Positions 45,774 through 57,846 of a stretch of 64,000 nt of DNA are shown here, one piece after another. A model generated the notes under the pieces. The model was not told where the DNA came from, made no database searches, and worked only from the letters and a program-made list of their open reading frames with translations. The stretch is from Rhinopithecus roxellana (Eukaryota; Chordata; Mammalia; Primates; Cercopithecidae): NCBI RefSeq assembly GCF_007565055.1, contig NC_044557.1:141426493-141490492 (forward strand), written 5' to 3'. Each line of letters begins with the position of its first letter. Position 1 is the first letter of the stretch. Both the position numbers and the translations under genes were made by a program.

Positions 45774-46077
45774 TTTTTTTTTTTTTTTTTTTTTTGAGAT
45801 GGAGTCTCACACTGTCGCCCAGGCTGGAGTGCAATGGTGTGATCTTGGCTCACTGCAACCTCTGCCTCCCAGGTTCACACAATTCTCCTGCCTCAGCCTC
45901 TTGAGTAGCTGGAATTACAGGCGCACACCACCACACCCAGCTAATTTTTTTGTATTTTAGTAGAGACGGGGTTTCCCATGTTGCCCAGGGCTGGTCTCTG
46001 AACTCCTGACCTTGAGATCCACCCAACTTAGCCTCCCAAAGTGCTGGGATCACAGGAGTGAGCCACTATGCCCAGCC
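45774..46077 (-). mobile_element. AluS-like, minus strand
   Basis: Poly-T, 'gagatggagtctcacactg' through 'gagccactatgcccagcc'. Confidence 0.93.
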
Positions 46078-47340
46078 TCACTGCCTTTTTCTACTCATAC
46101 TCACTTCTCTGCTCCTTTCCCACCAAGACTGCCTTGGAAACTCCATATTCTGCTTCTTTAATGTGCAAAGCAAGTCAACGCTTCCCAGCTCATGCTCTCA
46201 GCACACACAAACCTGTTAAGCCGACAGCAGCATGAAGCGGCCTTCTATTGAACAGAATCCTTTCTAGAAGCCAGTCAGGGTTATGAATGGCATCTTTATT
46301 CTATTACATGTGAAGTACCAGTAGTGCGCTAGTTGCTTTACTTACTTCATCTCACAACAACACAAATAAGAAAACTGGGATGGCCCAGAAAGAAAATGAA
46401 AGGAGAGACAGGTAAGAAATTGTGCAGTCCCCACTCAACCCTGGTCTCCCTGTTCCCAAATCCTGCACCACCAGCCACCAGGCAAAAATTCCTGGCTTTG
46501 CTTATGTACTTGCTTAACAACCTTGAGGATGAAGTCTTGATCATCTTCCTTCTTCTGAAGGCTTGAATTCCTTCCAATCTGCTTCACCTGATTCACTGGT
46601 TAATGAAAGAGCTGATGTCTGCTTGGCTCTGTCCCCACATCTGAAGAGCTCATTATCTGCCTTCTCACTTTGGCAACCTTCTCAGTAGTACAAACAGCCT
46701 CCCTGTCTTCTGAGGCCTGAGGGAATCTTTTAATTCCCTTTTGATGAGGATAGTTACTTCCTGCCCTGAGTTTAAAGTGAAATTTGATCATGTATATTTC
46801 CTGTCCGTCTCTTTTAGGAGCAGTAGCTAACGGGTGGTATTAGTGTTTAAGCGTTGATGTTCACCTCCCTCTGTAGGCTACGAGGATCACCCACGGCAGT
46901 AATCCTGCAACCTCCTTTGAGAAGATGTCTCATAAAGGGAGTTGATTTAGGCTAGTTCTCAACTAATAGTTTCATAAAATAGAGGGAAAAGAGAGGGTTG
47001 TGTAAATAGGTAGAACCACACAAAATACTTTGCCTTAGACTAAAAACTTACGTATTTGGAAATGCCTAAGATCTCATGAAAAGCAGACACTTCAGTTATT
47101 TTCTAATTTCTAAATAGACTGAAGAGAAGAATATATTGCATTTTACCTTGGTAAACTAATGATCACTACAAATTTCACTTATTTTAATACAGTTTCACTG
47201 AAAAGTTAACAAATTTTTTGAGATTTATTGAAAACAGTCATAACTAGAAAAATAACTCATCTTACATGATTTAATAAATTGTGCTGCAATAACCAAACTG
47301 TCAGATTAATTTAACTTAAATCCAACCCGATGAATTTCTG
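46078..47340. other. unassigned intergenic sequence
   Basis: Mostly single-copy. Positions 46280-46400 weakly resemble a minus-strand MIR (tcatctcacaacaacac... aagaaaactggga). Confidence 0.4.
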
Positions 47341-47341
47341 G

Positions 47342-47644
47342 GTTTTTTTTTTTTTTTTTTTTGAGACGGAGTATTGCTCTGTCGCCCAGGCTGGAGTGCA
47401 GTGGCGCGATCTCGGCTCACTGCAAGCTCCACCTCCCGGGTTCACGCCATTCTCGTGCCTCAGCCTCCTGAGTAGCTGGGACTACAGGCGCCCACCACCA
47501 CGCCTGGCTAGTTTTTTTGTGTTTTTTAGTAGAGACGGGGTTTCATCGTGTTAGCCAGGATGGTGTCATCTCCTGACTTCGTGATCCACCTGCCTCAGCC
47601 TCCCAAAGTGTTAGGATTACAGGTGTGAGCCACCGCGCCCAGCC
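47342..47644 (-). mobile_element. AluY-like, minus strand
   Basis: Poly-T then 'gagacggagtattgctctgt' through 'ccaccgcgcccagcc'. Flanks gaatttctg and aaatttctctg fit a degenerate duplication. Confidence 0.92.
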
Positions 47645-47649
47645 AAATT

Positions 47650-49229
47650 TCTCTGTTTTAAAAAACATTTTGTTTATCCCAGAAATGCAGGTTGATTTAA
47701 AAATAACAAATTAACGTAATTCATCATATTATCAGACTAATGAAACCTCCACATTGTCATCTCAAAAGATACAGAAAAATTATTTCACAACAATTGGCAT
47801 TCATTCCTGATGTAAAAAAAAAAAAAAAAAAGCAACTCTCAGCTAATGCAGAATGGAAGTGAACTTCCTCTGTCTGACAAAGCAATCCACAAGGAAACTA
47901 CAGTTAACATACTCAATGATGAAAGACTGAAAGCTTTCCCAAGATCGGAAACAAGTCAAGGATGTCCAATGCCACTACTACTATTTGACATTGTACTGGA
48001 GGGTCTAGCCAATGCAGTAGCAAGTATAAGAATTTAAAGATGTCCAAATTGAAAAGGAAGGCATAAATCTCTCTTTATTTCCGACAGACATGACTCCATA
48101 CACAGAAAATCTGATGGACTCTACAAATGCTATTAGAATTAGTAAGTAAGCTTAGCATGGATGTAGGATGCAATATCAACACAAAAAAATACGTTATGTT
48201 TCTGTATGCTAGCAAATAACAACTGGAAATTGAAAATTTAAAAATGCCATTTATGATAACATTAAAAATATGAAATAGGGATAAATCTAACAAAAAAGTA
48301 CAGCCCTTGTACACTACAAACTATAAATATTGCTGAGAGAAATTAAAGAAAACCAAAATAAATAGAATTGTACTATTTTCATGGATTGAAGGATTCAATA
48401 TTATTATGATGTACTCCACATATAGGAGATACAGTGCAATCCTAGTCAAAATTCTAGCAGGCTGTTTTTGTGGAATTGACAAACTGAATTTACAATATGG
48501 AAATGCAAAGAACCTAGAATAGCAAAATAATTTTGAAAAATAAGAACCACTTTATAATAAGTCTTGCAGTTAGGTAGCACAACACACCAACAAACTGTAA
48601 GACTTATAAAGTTACAGTAACCTAGACAATGTAGTTTTGACTTGAGATCAGTTATTTGAGAGTAACTAAACAAAACGGAGTTTAGAAACAGACCTGTGCA
48701 TATATGGTCAGTTGGTTTTCAACAAAGGTACAGGAACAATTCAGTGATAAAAAGAGAGTCATTTCAACTACAGTGTTAGAAAAGTTAATTTTTGGATGCA
48801 AAAAAAAAAAAAAAAAAGCCTGTGATCTGTACTTCACACCACTCAAAAATTAACTCAGATAATAGATGTAATTGTGAAACCTAAAACTATAAAGCTTCTA
48901 GAAGTAAACACAGGAGAAAATCTATATGGCCTTGGACTAAGTGAACTTTTCTTATCTACAACACCAGAAGTACAATGCACTAAAACATCATAAACTGGGC
49001 TTCATCAAAGTCAAGAAATTCTACTCTTTCAAAAACATCTTAAGAGATTAAAAAGACAAGCCGCTGACTGGAAGAAAATATTTACAAATCACACATCTGT
49101 TAAAAGACTCATGTCCAGAACTTGTATATAAAGTACTCTCAAAACTCAATAATATGAAAACAAACACCTACTTTTAAAGATGGTCAAAATATCTGAACAG
49201 AAACTTTACCAAAGAATACATATGAGCTA
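47650..49229 (+). mobile_element. old L1M ORF2 piece
   Basis: 'aacaagtcaaggatgtccaa' and later 'acagtaacctagacaatgt' fit L1 ORF2 order. Internal A runs at 47815-47831 and 48800-48817, and many stops. Continues after the Alu. Confidence 0.85.
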
Positions 49230-49488
49230 GCTTGCAGTGGCTCATGCCTGTTATCCCAGCACTTTGACAGGACGAGGTGGGAGGATCACTATAGCCCAAG
49301 AGTTCAAGACCAGCTTGGGCGACACAGCAAGACCCCATCTCTACTGAAAATGGAAAAAAAAAAAAAAAAGCCAGGGATGGTGGCATATGCCTGTAATTCC
49401 ATCTACATGGGAGGCCGAGGCGGGAGGATCGCTTTAACCCAGAAGTTTGAGGCTGCAGTGAGCTGTGATTGCACCACTGCAGCCTGGC
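49230..49488 (+). mobile_element. AluJ-like inside the L1M
   Basis: 'gcagtggctcatgcctgtta' through 'ccactgcagcctggc', with an unusually pure A linker at 49353-49369. Confidence 0.85.
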
Positions 49489-49489
49489 A

Positions 49490-49608
49490 ATTCATTATCT
49501 TGATTATGGCAAAGGTTTCCTATATGTCAAAACCTATCAAATTCATACTTTGAACGTGGCAGTAGTGTATGTCAATTACACTTCAGTAAAGCTGTTATGC
49601 AAAAACCT
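49490..49608 (+). repeat. L1M 3' terminus, continuation
   Basis: 'atatgtcaaaacctatcaaa' and 'gtatgtcaattacacttcag' with taaagctg are the L1M 3' end belonging to the element before the Alu. Confidence 0.8.
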
Positions 49609-49658
49609 TTTTATGGTTTTAACTTATTCAATTGAGAAAGATCTGGATTATTTCCTTT

Positions 49659-49974
49659 TTGCTTTTTTTTTTTTTTTTTTTTGAGATGGAATCTTGCTCT
49701 GTTGCCCAGGCTGGAGTGCAGTGGTGTGATCTCAGCTCACCTCAAGCTCCACCTCCTGGGTTCAAGTGATTCTCGTGCCTCAGCCTCCCAAGTAGCTGGG
49801 ATTACAGGCACCCACTACCACGCCCAGCTAATGTGGTGTTTTTTTTTTTTTTTTTTAAGTAGAGACGGGGTTTCACCATGTTGGTCAGGCTGGTCTCGAA
49901 CTCCTGACCTCAGGTGATCTGCCTGCCTCTGCCTCCCAAAGTGCTAGGATTACAGGCGTGAGCCACTGCACTGG
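49659..49974 (-). mobile_element. Alu, minus strand, expanded central T run
   Basis: Poly-T, 'gagatggaatcttgctctgt' through 'gcgtgagccactgcac'. The linker T run is at 49839-49856. Confidence 0.93.
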
Positions 49975-50067
49975 CGTATTTGTATTTCCTATATTTTAAA
50001 ATCCAAAACTGAGTTATTTTTGCAAGTGCTTTAAGCAGCAATTTCACAAGAACATTTACACATTTTA

Positions 50068-50370
50068 ATTTTATTTATTTTTATTTTTATTTTTTTGTGG
50101 AGACAGAGTCTCACTCTGTCTCCCAGGCTGGAGTGCAGTGGCGCGATCTCAGCTCACTGCAACCTCCATCTCCTGGGTTCAAGTGATTCTCGTGCCTCAC
50201 CCTCCAGAGTAGCTGGGACTACAGGCGTACACCGCCACGCCCAGCTAATTTCTTTTGTATTTTAGTAGACACGGGGTTTCACCATGTTGCCCAGGCTGGT
50301 CTTGAACTCCTGAGCTGAGGCAATCCCCCTGCCTTGGCCTCCCAAAGTACTCAGATTACAGGTGTGAGGA
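50068..50370 (-). mobile_element. Alu, minus strand
   Basis: (TTTTA)n start, 'gagacagagtctcactctgt' through 'gattacaggtgtgag'. 5' end slightly truncated. Confidence 0.92.
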
Positions 50371-51343
50371 ACGTTTACACATTTACTGGTCTGACTAAAC
50401 AAGTAAAACTGTACAGTAAGGTCTCTAGATGGCAAACCTCTGTCAACAACGATCTGCTATCAATTCAGTGTAACCTGGTGCTATGTAGAGTTCTGTGGGT
50501 GAAATGTGCAAAGGCATTGTCTCTAGGGGCTCAGAGAGGACAGGATCTTAAGGAAAAGCCCAGATAGGAGAACATGGTGCTGGTAGCTTGGAATATTGGA
50601 ATGGAAATAGTGCCTTGGCAGTATTCGCTCCGAGTCTTCAGGGAGTTGACCATACCCCTCATCCCACCCACTTACCCAGAGTGAGGGGCACTGTCCGACC
50701 AACTGCATGTTTGCTTGGCTCTTCTAATTTGTGGGAAGACAACCAGAAAGCCCTGTGCTAGGGCATGCAAAGACCACAACACAGAGAGCCCTGGTGTCCT
50801 CTGTCTGCTTGAGAAGCTGAGAAGAGCAGAAGGGATCAAGGTGATCCAAGCATGTGTTGTGGGATTGATTTTTGTGATTCTGCCAATTTCAATAAAAGAT
50901 TCAATGTGCTGGTTGAACTGGCAATGTTGGCATGCAAAGGGCCACTGCGTATCTGTGGTGACAGCAGCTGTGACCAGGAGCAAACGTGCTTGGCTCCACT
51001 TTAGAGCACTTTGGGGCTCTGTCTACGGTGAGCGATGCCCTCACAAATGAACTTACCAAGGGATACAGTATGAAGTAAGAAAGGGAACTAGCGATACTCA
51101 CTGCTTGCTAGACAGAGACACTCTGGGGTCTAGCCACGAAGGACTGCAACGCCACATCGGGATGGACAGTTAACTGTAACCACTGAAGGGCATCCAGCTA
51201 ACCTCTTAAGAGTGGAGTCATCTGAATATTCAGGAGATGAAGGTAACTAAGTGTGAGTCTTTCTTTGTTTTTGTCTGCCTAATAAAATTGTATGTGAGAT
51301 GCTTTCAAGAATCTGATGTCTGAGAAAACTCTAGAAATAAATA
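50371..51343. other. unassigned; possibly an old LTR
   Basis: Compact text ending 'gcctaataaaattgtatgtg' (polyadenylation-like signal near 51281) could be an old LTR. Family not recognised and ends not found. Confidence 0.3.
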
Positions 51344-51349
51344 TAACAG

Positions 51350-51662
51350 GGCCAGGCATGATAGTTCATACCAGTAAATCCCAGAGCTAGGCTGAGGTGG
51401 GAGGATAGCTTGAAGCCAAGAGTTTGAGACCAACCTGGGCAACAAAGAGAGACCCCCGTCTCCACAAAAAATAAAATAAAATAAAATAAAATAAAACAAA
51501 ATAAAATAAAATAAAATAAAATAAAACAAATTAGCTGGGTGTGGCGGCTTGCACCCATAGTCCCAGTTACTTGGGAGGCGGAGACAGAAGGATCGCTTGA
51601 ACCCAGGAGTTTGAGGCTGCAGAGAGCTATTGTGCCACTGCCCTCCAGCCTTATCTCTAAAA
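51350..51662 (+). mobile_element. AluJ-like with expanded (ATAAA)n linker
   Basis: gggccaggcatgatagttca through 'gccctccagccttatctc', and a (GAAT)n tail. The central linker grew to about 65 bp of ATAAA units (51466-51530). Confidence 0.9.
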
Positions 51663-52425
51663 ACATGAATGAATGAATGAGTAAATAAAAAATAAAATAG
51701 TTTAAACTGTTGCTGTTCAATAGTGGAATTTTTTTCATGATGGAAATATTCTTTGTTACACATTAGCCACTAGTCACATGCCACCACTGAACACTGAAAA
51801 CGGTGACTAACACAACTAAGTTACTGAATTTTAAATTGCATTTCACTGTAACTAATTTCAATTTGTATTTGAATAGTGACCTGTGGCCAATGGCTGCAAC
51901 AGTGAACAGTTTTATCCTGTCATGAAACAGTCTGCATTTTAGTCGGCGGTATATCATATTTCCCCGCCTGAGTAAAGTTAGAAACCAATTAAATTGCTAC
52001 AAAGAGAAAGCACCAGTACTTTTGTATACTGTATTTGAGAGTATCTCAAAACGGGTACAATTTTTTTTTTTTCTATTCCTGTTGATTTTTCTTTTTTTCT
52101 GTTGAATACCAAGAGAAAAATTTAGAAATACAGCATAAATATTTATTTACTTTTTTTTCTAAGGGAAACTCATTCATTTCATTAAGATTCGTTTCTTTCG
52201 AGTTCTACATACTGACCAAGAAAGGGTAGATAAATACTATTTTGCTACTCAGCATTAACTCATATTTTTCCTGTTAACAGAATGATGGGTTTTGTTTGTT
52301 TCTTTGTTTGTCGTCTGAGTAACTATCAATGCCACGCAAACCTATCCACCCCTCCCCCCCATCCTATTACACAAACTTGGGAGGAGTTTGGTTTAGAAAC
52401 TTTCTAATCATCCAATCAGAACTTG
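51663..52425. other. unassigned; weak DNA-transposon-like text
   Basis: 'cattagccactagtcacatg' with 'tgaacactgaaaac' resembles a common DNA transposon-derived repeat, but the match is weak. The rest is T-rich. Confidence 0.3.
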
Positions 52426-52545
52426 CACGTGTAGTCCAGCTACTCCGGAGACTGAGGTGGGAGGATCGCTTGAGTCTAGGAGTTTGAGACCAGCCTAAGC
52501 AACATAGCAAGATCCCCCACCTCAAAAAATAAAAAATAAAGTGAA
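52426..52545 (+). repeat. Alu fragment (monomer-like)
   Basis: 'gtagtccagctactccggag' through 'gcaacatagcaagatcccc' and an A-rich tail. Confidence 0.7.
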
Positions 52546-53550
52546 ATGAGATTTTTGTCGGGACCGTAGGTAGAACAACAAGCTCATACCACCAGAGTGT
52601 TGAGAAGTGAATACAATTTGAGCCTGAAGGTGCCATGTGGAGCTGAGGGGTCACCAACATAAAAGAAGGTAGAACCAAGAAATGCAGAAAAATCAAGTTT
52701 AAGTCTAATGATGTTGTTTGAACTTCAGCATCCAGTCACAGAAAAAACCTGCCCAGGAGAATTTGTTCTAAAAACAGCTTTATTGAGATATAATTCACAT
52801 ATCATATCATTCATCTCTTTAAACTTTACAGTTCAATGGTTTTTAGAGTATTCATATTTAAATACGAACCATAACCACCATCAATTTTTGGACATTTTCA
52901 CCACTCTCTGAAAAACCTGCACCCATTAGTGGTGACTCCCCTTCCTCTTCTCCCTCCAGTCCTAGGCAACCACTAATCTATTTTCTGTTTCTAGAGATTT
53001 GCCTGTTTCAGACAAACGGATGGTTCCATTTCATATGAATGGAACCTTGTAATACAGGGTCGTTTTTGACTCACTTTTTTCATGTAACATAATGTTTTCA
53101 AGATTTATCAAAATTGTAGCATATATCAGTACCTCATTTTTTTATTGCCAAAATGAAAAAAATTTTGAAATAAACATTTTATTTTGTAATACTTTCAGGT
53201 TGCAAATATAATATTCATACTCTTCACCCAGTTTCTCCTAATGTTAACATCTTACATGACCATGGTACGTTTGACAAAACTAAGGAATAGTACTGTTTAA
53301 CTAAACTACAGACATTATTTGTGTTTTTTTAAATAAAATGTATTTTTTTCTGTTTCAGAATGTAATCCAGGAAACCACATTGCATTTAGTAGTCATGTCT
53401 CTTTAGTTTCTCTTCTGGTGTATAACATTTTCTTATTTTTCCTTGTTTTTCATGATCCAGAAATTTTGAAGGGTATAGGCCAGGTATTTTATAGAATTTC
53501 CCCCAATTTGGGTTAGTTCCATGTTTTTTCTTCATTATTGACCCCAGGGG

Positions 53551-53860
53551 CCCAGGTGCGGTGGCTCACACCTGTAATCCCAGCGCTTGGGGAGGCCAAG
53601 GCAGGCAGATCACCTGAGGTCAGGAGTTCGAGACCAGCCTGGCCAACATGGCAAAACCCCGTCTCTACTAAAAATACAAAAATTAGCTGGGCATGGTGTT
53701 GTGAGTAGCTGTAGTCCCAGCTACTCAGGAGGCTGAGGCAGGAGAATCGCTTGAACCCGGGAGGTGGAGGTTACACTGAGCCGAGATTTCATCACTACAC
53801 TCCAGCCTGGGAGACAGAATGAGACTGTCTCAAAAAAAAAAAAAAAAAAAAAAAAAAAAG
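53551..53860 (+). mobile_element. AluS-like inside the L1M
   Basis: gcccaggtgcggtggctcac through a poly-A of about 30. Flanks attgaccccaggg and attgctcccaggg support a duplication with two changes. Confidence 0.93.
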
Positions 53861-54321
53861 ATTGCTCCCAGGGTTTGTTTTTCATAAGAATATCTCAGAG
53901 ATGAGGTTTTCAGCTCTCTTCACATCATATTAGGTGGTAGGTGATATTCACATGACTTACCGCTTGGTTAAGATGGTATCTTCCAAGTTTCTACTCTGTA
54001 AAGTTATGTTTTCCTTTCCGTTCTCTGTGTTTTGGCATTGAGTCCCTAAGTTCATCCCTCACTCAAGGATAAGGAAATTAAGGTCTACCTCCTGGAGCGG
54101 GGAGTATCTACATATACTGTTTGGCATTCTTCTGTAAGAAAGAGATGCCCCTTCTCACACCTTCATTCATTCATTTATACCAGTATGGACTCATCAATAC
54201 TTATTTTATTCTTTGTGTTATAATCCAATGCTATCGTTATTTATTTGGTTGCTCAAATTATTCCAGGTTTGTCAATAGGGAGCCCTTTCAGGTTGGCTTT
54301 TCGGTCCTTTTAATGCAGCTC

Positions 54322-54590
54322 TTTCTCTTCCTCTTTCTCCTCTTCCTTTTCTTCCGCTTCTTCTTCCTTCTAGTCCTAGTCCTCCTCCCCCTAATCCTTC
54401 CCCTCATCTTCCTGCCCCTCACTCCTCCTCCTTCCCCTCTTTACCCTTCTTCCTCCTCCTCTTCTTTCTCCTCCTCTTCCTCTTGATTCTTCCCCTCCTC
54501 CTTCTGCTTCTGATCCTTCCATCCTTCCTTTTCCCCCTTTCTCCTCTTCCTCCCACCCGTCCACTCCTCCTTCTGCTTCTCATTAGTGCT
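54322..54590. repeat. long polypyrimidine tract (C/T-rich)
   Basis: About 270 bp of CTT, CCT and TTCC units with few purines on the plus strand. It lies inside the L1M 3' UTR, where L1s are known to carry a polypurine tract. Confidence 0.9.
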
Positions 54591-54932
54591 TCCTTACTTT
54601 CTGGCACTACAAAATGCTCCACAACTGTCTTGTATTTTCCTTGCCCCAGCTCTAGAATCAGCCATTTCTCCAAGGAGCCCTGCTTCCTTTTATTGGAGAA
54701 TGATATGTGGAAACCAAAATCTGGGCACTGAGTGTGCTTATTGCCATTGGGGTGCTACTGCTGCTGAGTCAACATACGTTTGCATACTAACTCATACATA
54801 TGCACATCTAAGATTATTTCTTTTTCTATCTATTTGCATATATATGAACATAAACAGGAGCTTATATTGATACCTCTGACTCTAATCTAGAGCCACAGGG
54901 TTCATTCTGAGCTTCACCTCTTCCTTATTTTT

Positions 54933-55236
54933 TTTTTTTTTTTTTTTTTTTTTTGAGACGGAGTCTCACTCTGTCGCCGGGGCTGGAGTGCAGTGGCCGG
55001 ATCTCAGCTCACTGCAAGCTCCGCCTCCCGGGTTCACGCCATTCTCCTGCCTCAGCCTCCCGAGTAGCTGGGACTACAGGCGCCCGCCACCTCGCCCGGC
55101 TAGTTTTTTGTATTTTTTAGTAGAGACGGGGTTTCACCGTGTTAGCCAGGATGGTCTCGATCTCCTGACCTTGTGATCCGCCCGTCTCGGCCTCCCAAAG
55201 TGCTGGGATTACAGGCTTGAGCCACCGCGCCCGGCC
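54933..55236 (-). mobile_element. young AluY (AluYR-like), perfect 15-bp TSD
   Basis: Minus strand; 'cagtggccggatctcagctc' and 'acaggcttgagccaccgcgc' are the cercopithecid variants. 'ctcttccttattttt' occurs at 54918-54932 and 55237-55251. Confidence 0.96.
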
Positions 55237-55330
55237 CTCTTCCTTATTTTTAACTTCGTATCTGACCATGAGAAATCTGGCTCCTCATATGTACCCATTT
55301 GTTCACACCTGGGACACATGCAAAGTAGTT

Positions 55331-55904
55331 TCAGAAGCACTAATTTCCACCCCCTGTTAGAAAGAAATTTACCGACTTGGGTACAGTGTTTAGTCACAAT
55401 TCTTTTTGTTCATAGCCTTCTATTACCAGATAAATAAACTACTTTTTGTGGTTTTGCAGATTTGAACTCCATGATCCAATACTTTTATCTCTTTTAGCAC
55501 AGCTTACATGCATTAAAACTCCTTGTTTTTTTAAAAAAATGCTGCCCTCTGTTTTATAATTTTTTGCAATATATTTAATGCTGTGATTTGACATCAATTA
55601 TGAGGAACCTAAGTCTATTATTAAGTCCTTGGAACTTACCTAAAATACAGGGAAATGAAAGAGCCGGAGCTGTCCTCTGAAAGAAAAACACGTTCCTCTA
55701 AGAAAAAACATTCATCTACAAGGAACAAAACAAGATTATGTGGCAATGTTATTATTGAGTGCCATAATTAAGCAAGTTTCAAAATCCGTGGTGGCTGGAT
55801 CATAATATGGGACAATAATATTTTTTGAATGATTGTGAAGGACTGATGGACCAACGCGAAATTTGTTATCCTAACTACTTTTTCAAAGGCTTTCAAATAC
55901 TTTT
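55331..55904. other. unassigned intergenic sequence
   Basis: AT-rich; nothing recognised. Confidence 0.45.
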
Positions 55905-56095
55905 TCTTGCATACTCATGTTCTTTTTTCTATATCAACCCTATGAAGATAACTTTATTATAATTATCATGATAATAATTTTCCCTGATTTTCCAAGAAGT
56001 GAAGCTGAGTGCCTAAGCTAAGTAATACAGCTAGATTAAAAAATGGGTTCTTGAACTCAAATTCCCCTGCCCTGTCATTTCCACTAGGTTATTGA
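55905..56095 (-). repeat. MIR, minus strand
   Basis: 'caaccctatgaagataactt', 'ccaagaagtgaagctgagtg' and 'cttgaactcaaattcccctg' follow reverse MIR. Confidence 0.75.
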
Positions 56096-56107
56096 TAAGG
56101 TCATTTT

Positions 56108-56537
56108 CTATGGTGTGGATGTTTTTTCCCCTCCAAACTTAGTTTTGAAATTTGATCCCCCATGTTGGATTTACGGCTCAGTGAAAAGTGTTTGGGTCCT
56201 GGAGGGTGTGGATCCTTGATGAATAAATTAACACTCTCCACAGGTCAGTGAGTAAATTCTCATTCTATTAGCTCCTTCCACAGCTGGTTGTGTAACAGAG
56301 CCTGCCACAGCTTTCCTTACTCTCTTGCTTCCTCTCTCACCATGTGATCTGTGCACATGGTTGGCTCCTCTTCCACTTTCCGCAGTGAGTTGAAACAGCC
56401 CGAGAACCTCATCAGTTGCAGGTGCTTAATCTTGAATTTTCCAGTCACCAGAATTGTAGGCCAAATAAACCTCTGTTCTTTATAAACTACCCAGTCTCAG
56501 ATATTCTGTTACAGCAACACCAAATGAACAAAGACAG
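56108..56537 (+). mobile_element. MLT1-type solo LTR
   Basis: 'tatggtgtggatgttttttc', 'tgttctttataaactaccca' and the end caaatgaacaaagaca. Confidence 0.85.
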
Positions 56538-57029
56538 TCATCATGCCACTGAGGATGCTGACATACTGACATCACATAGGTTATGGGACTTTTTTGGAAG
56601 GAGGCTCTCAACTCTTTCAAGAGAGCCATGGGAAGTCCCTAAGTTCAGAAAGATAGCATGTATTCCTTTTCTCGTCACACCATTAGCCATAAACCTGTGA
56701 CATAAATAGTAATGCTGTGAAATAAACATATAGAAAATAAACATTTAGATTTGTAAAAGCCCCATAAATGTTTCCATTTCTTTTCCTTCTCTTTCTCCTC
56801 CTTCTCTTCTTCCTCCTTTTCCTTCTTCCTCTTTTTTGCCAAATAAAAACTTTCAAATCATTAACTTACATAAATAACTCATCTATAAGGGATACAGATT
56901 TTTACATTTAAATTACTTTGAGTTTGCTGGCAGCCTTTAATGACAAACCTGGAAAAAGATACAGGACCTATGCTAGTTTCACATGGCAGCTGCCAGGCAA
57001 ATGTTTGTTGAATTAACCAGTTATTCAAA
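56538..57029. other. unassigned, with a pyrimidine-rich tract
   Basis: Positions 56773-56836 are C/T-rich low complexity. Nothing else recognised. Confidence 0.5.
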
Positions 57030-57420
57030 ATCAACAAATATTTACTGAGGTAAACTCTGTGGAGGTGACAAAAAGAAAAGGTCTGTGTCCCCAAGCATCA
57101 ATGACCTTATTGAGTAGATTGAGGTGTTAACACCAGAACCTACTTAGAGTCACCTATCAAAGAGCCGAGGATAATTATTAAAAAGCCAGCATGGGTCTGA
57201 TTACCAGTGAAGTGATGGGGAATAGGTAATGAAGAACTTCTGAGCAGAAACTAGTGGTTATTCAAGCAGAGATGACCAAGCGGATGTTTTACAGGGGAGA
57301 TAGTTCGAATCTGATGTTAAAAGGTGGATATGCTTTGGGCAGGTGGGCCAGTAGCTATGAGAGTGTTGGAACAGGGAAACACAAAGGTTTCCTATATGAC
57401 ACACGTTTTTCCATTTCAGA
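57030..57420 (+). repeat. ancient mammalian repeat (same type as 3271)
   Basis: 'caacaaatatttactgaggt' and later 'agagtgttggaacaggga' are consistent with the same old family. Confidence 0.4.
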
Positions 57421-57552
57421 GAGTGTAAAAAGGTGTTTGGGGTGAAGTTGCTTATGTCAGAGCAATCAGTGGTCTTTAATCACAGATCTCAAAGAAGCAA
57501 AAAGTCTCAAGTACTCTTTAAAACTTTGGAGATGAAAATAAAACAAATTATA

Positions 57553-57846
57553 GCCAGGTGCAGTGGCTCATGCTTGTAATCTTAGCCCTTTGGGAGGCCG
57601 AAGCGGGCAGATCACTTGAACTCATGAGGTCAAGACAAGGCTGGGCAACATGTCAAAACCCTGTCTCTACTAAAAATCCAAAAATTAGCCAGGGATGGTG
57701 GCCCATGCTTCTAGTATCAGCTATTTGGGAGGCTGAGGCACGAGAATCACTTGAACTCGTGGAGGTTACAGTGAGCCAAGATCGTGCCACTGCACTCCAG
57801 CTTGGGCAACAGAGCAAGATGCAGTCTCAAAAAAAAAAAAAAAAAA
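57553..57846 (+). mobile_element. AluJ/S-like
   Basis: gccaggtgcagtggctcatg through a poly-A tail; several internal differences and a short deletion before 'gtggaggttacagtgagcc'. Confidence 0.9.

Larger units (their letters stand above)
52767..55330 (-). mobile_element. long L1M 3' UTR, minus strand, broken by two Alus
   Basis: 'agctttattgagatataatt' and 'cctaggcaaccactaatcta' mark the start. 'gtccctttagttt'-type text, 'tttattggagaatgatatgt', 'cactgagtgtgcttattgcc' and finally 'atgagaaatctggctcctca' after the second Alu follow one L1M 3' region in order. It contains a long pyrimidine tract (54322-54590). Confidence 0.75.

Noticed and set aside
51466..51530. CRISPR-like regular repeat array
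   Set aside because: It is a pentanucleotide microsatellite inside an Alu in a primate genome; there are no spacers.
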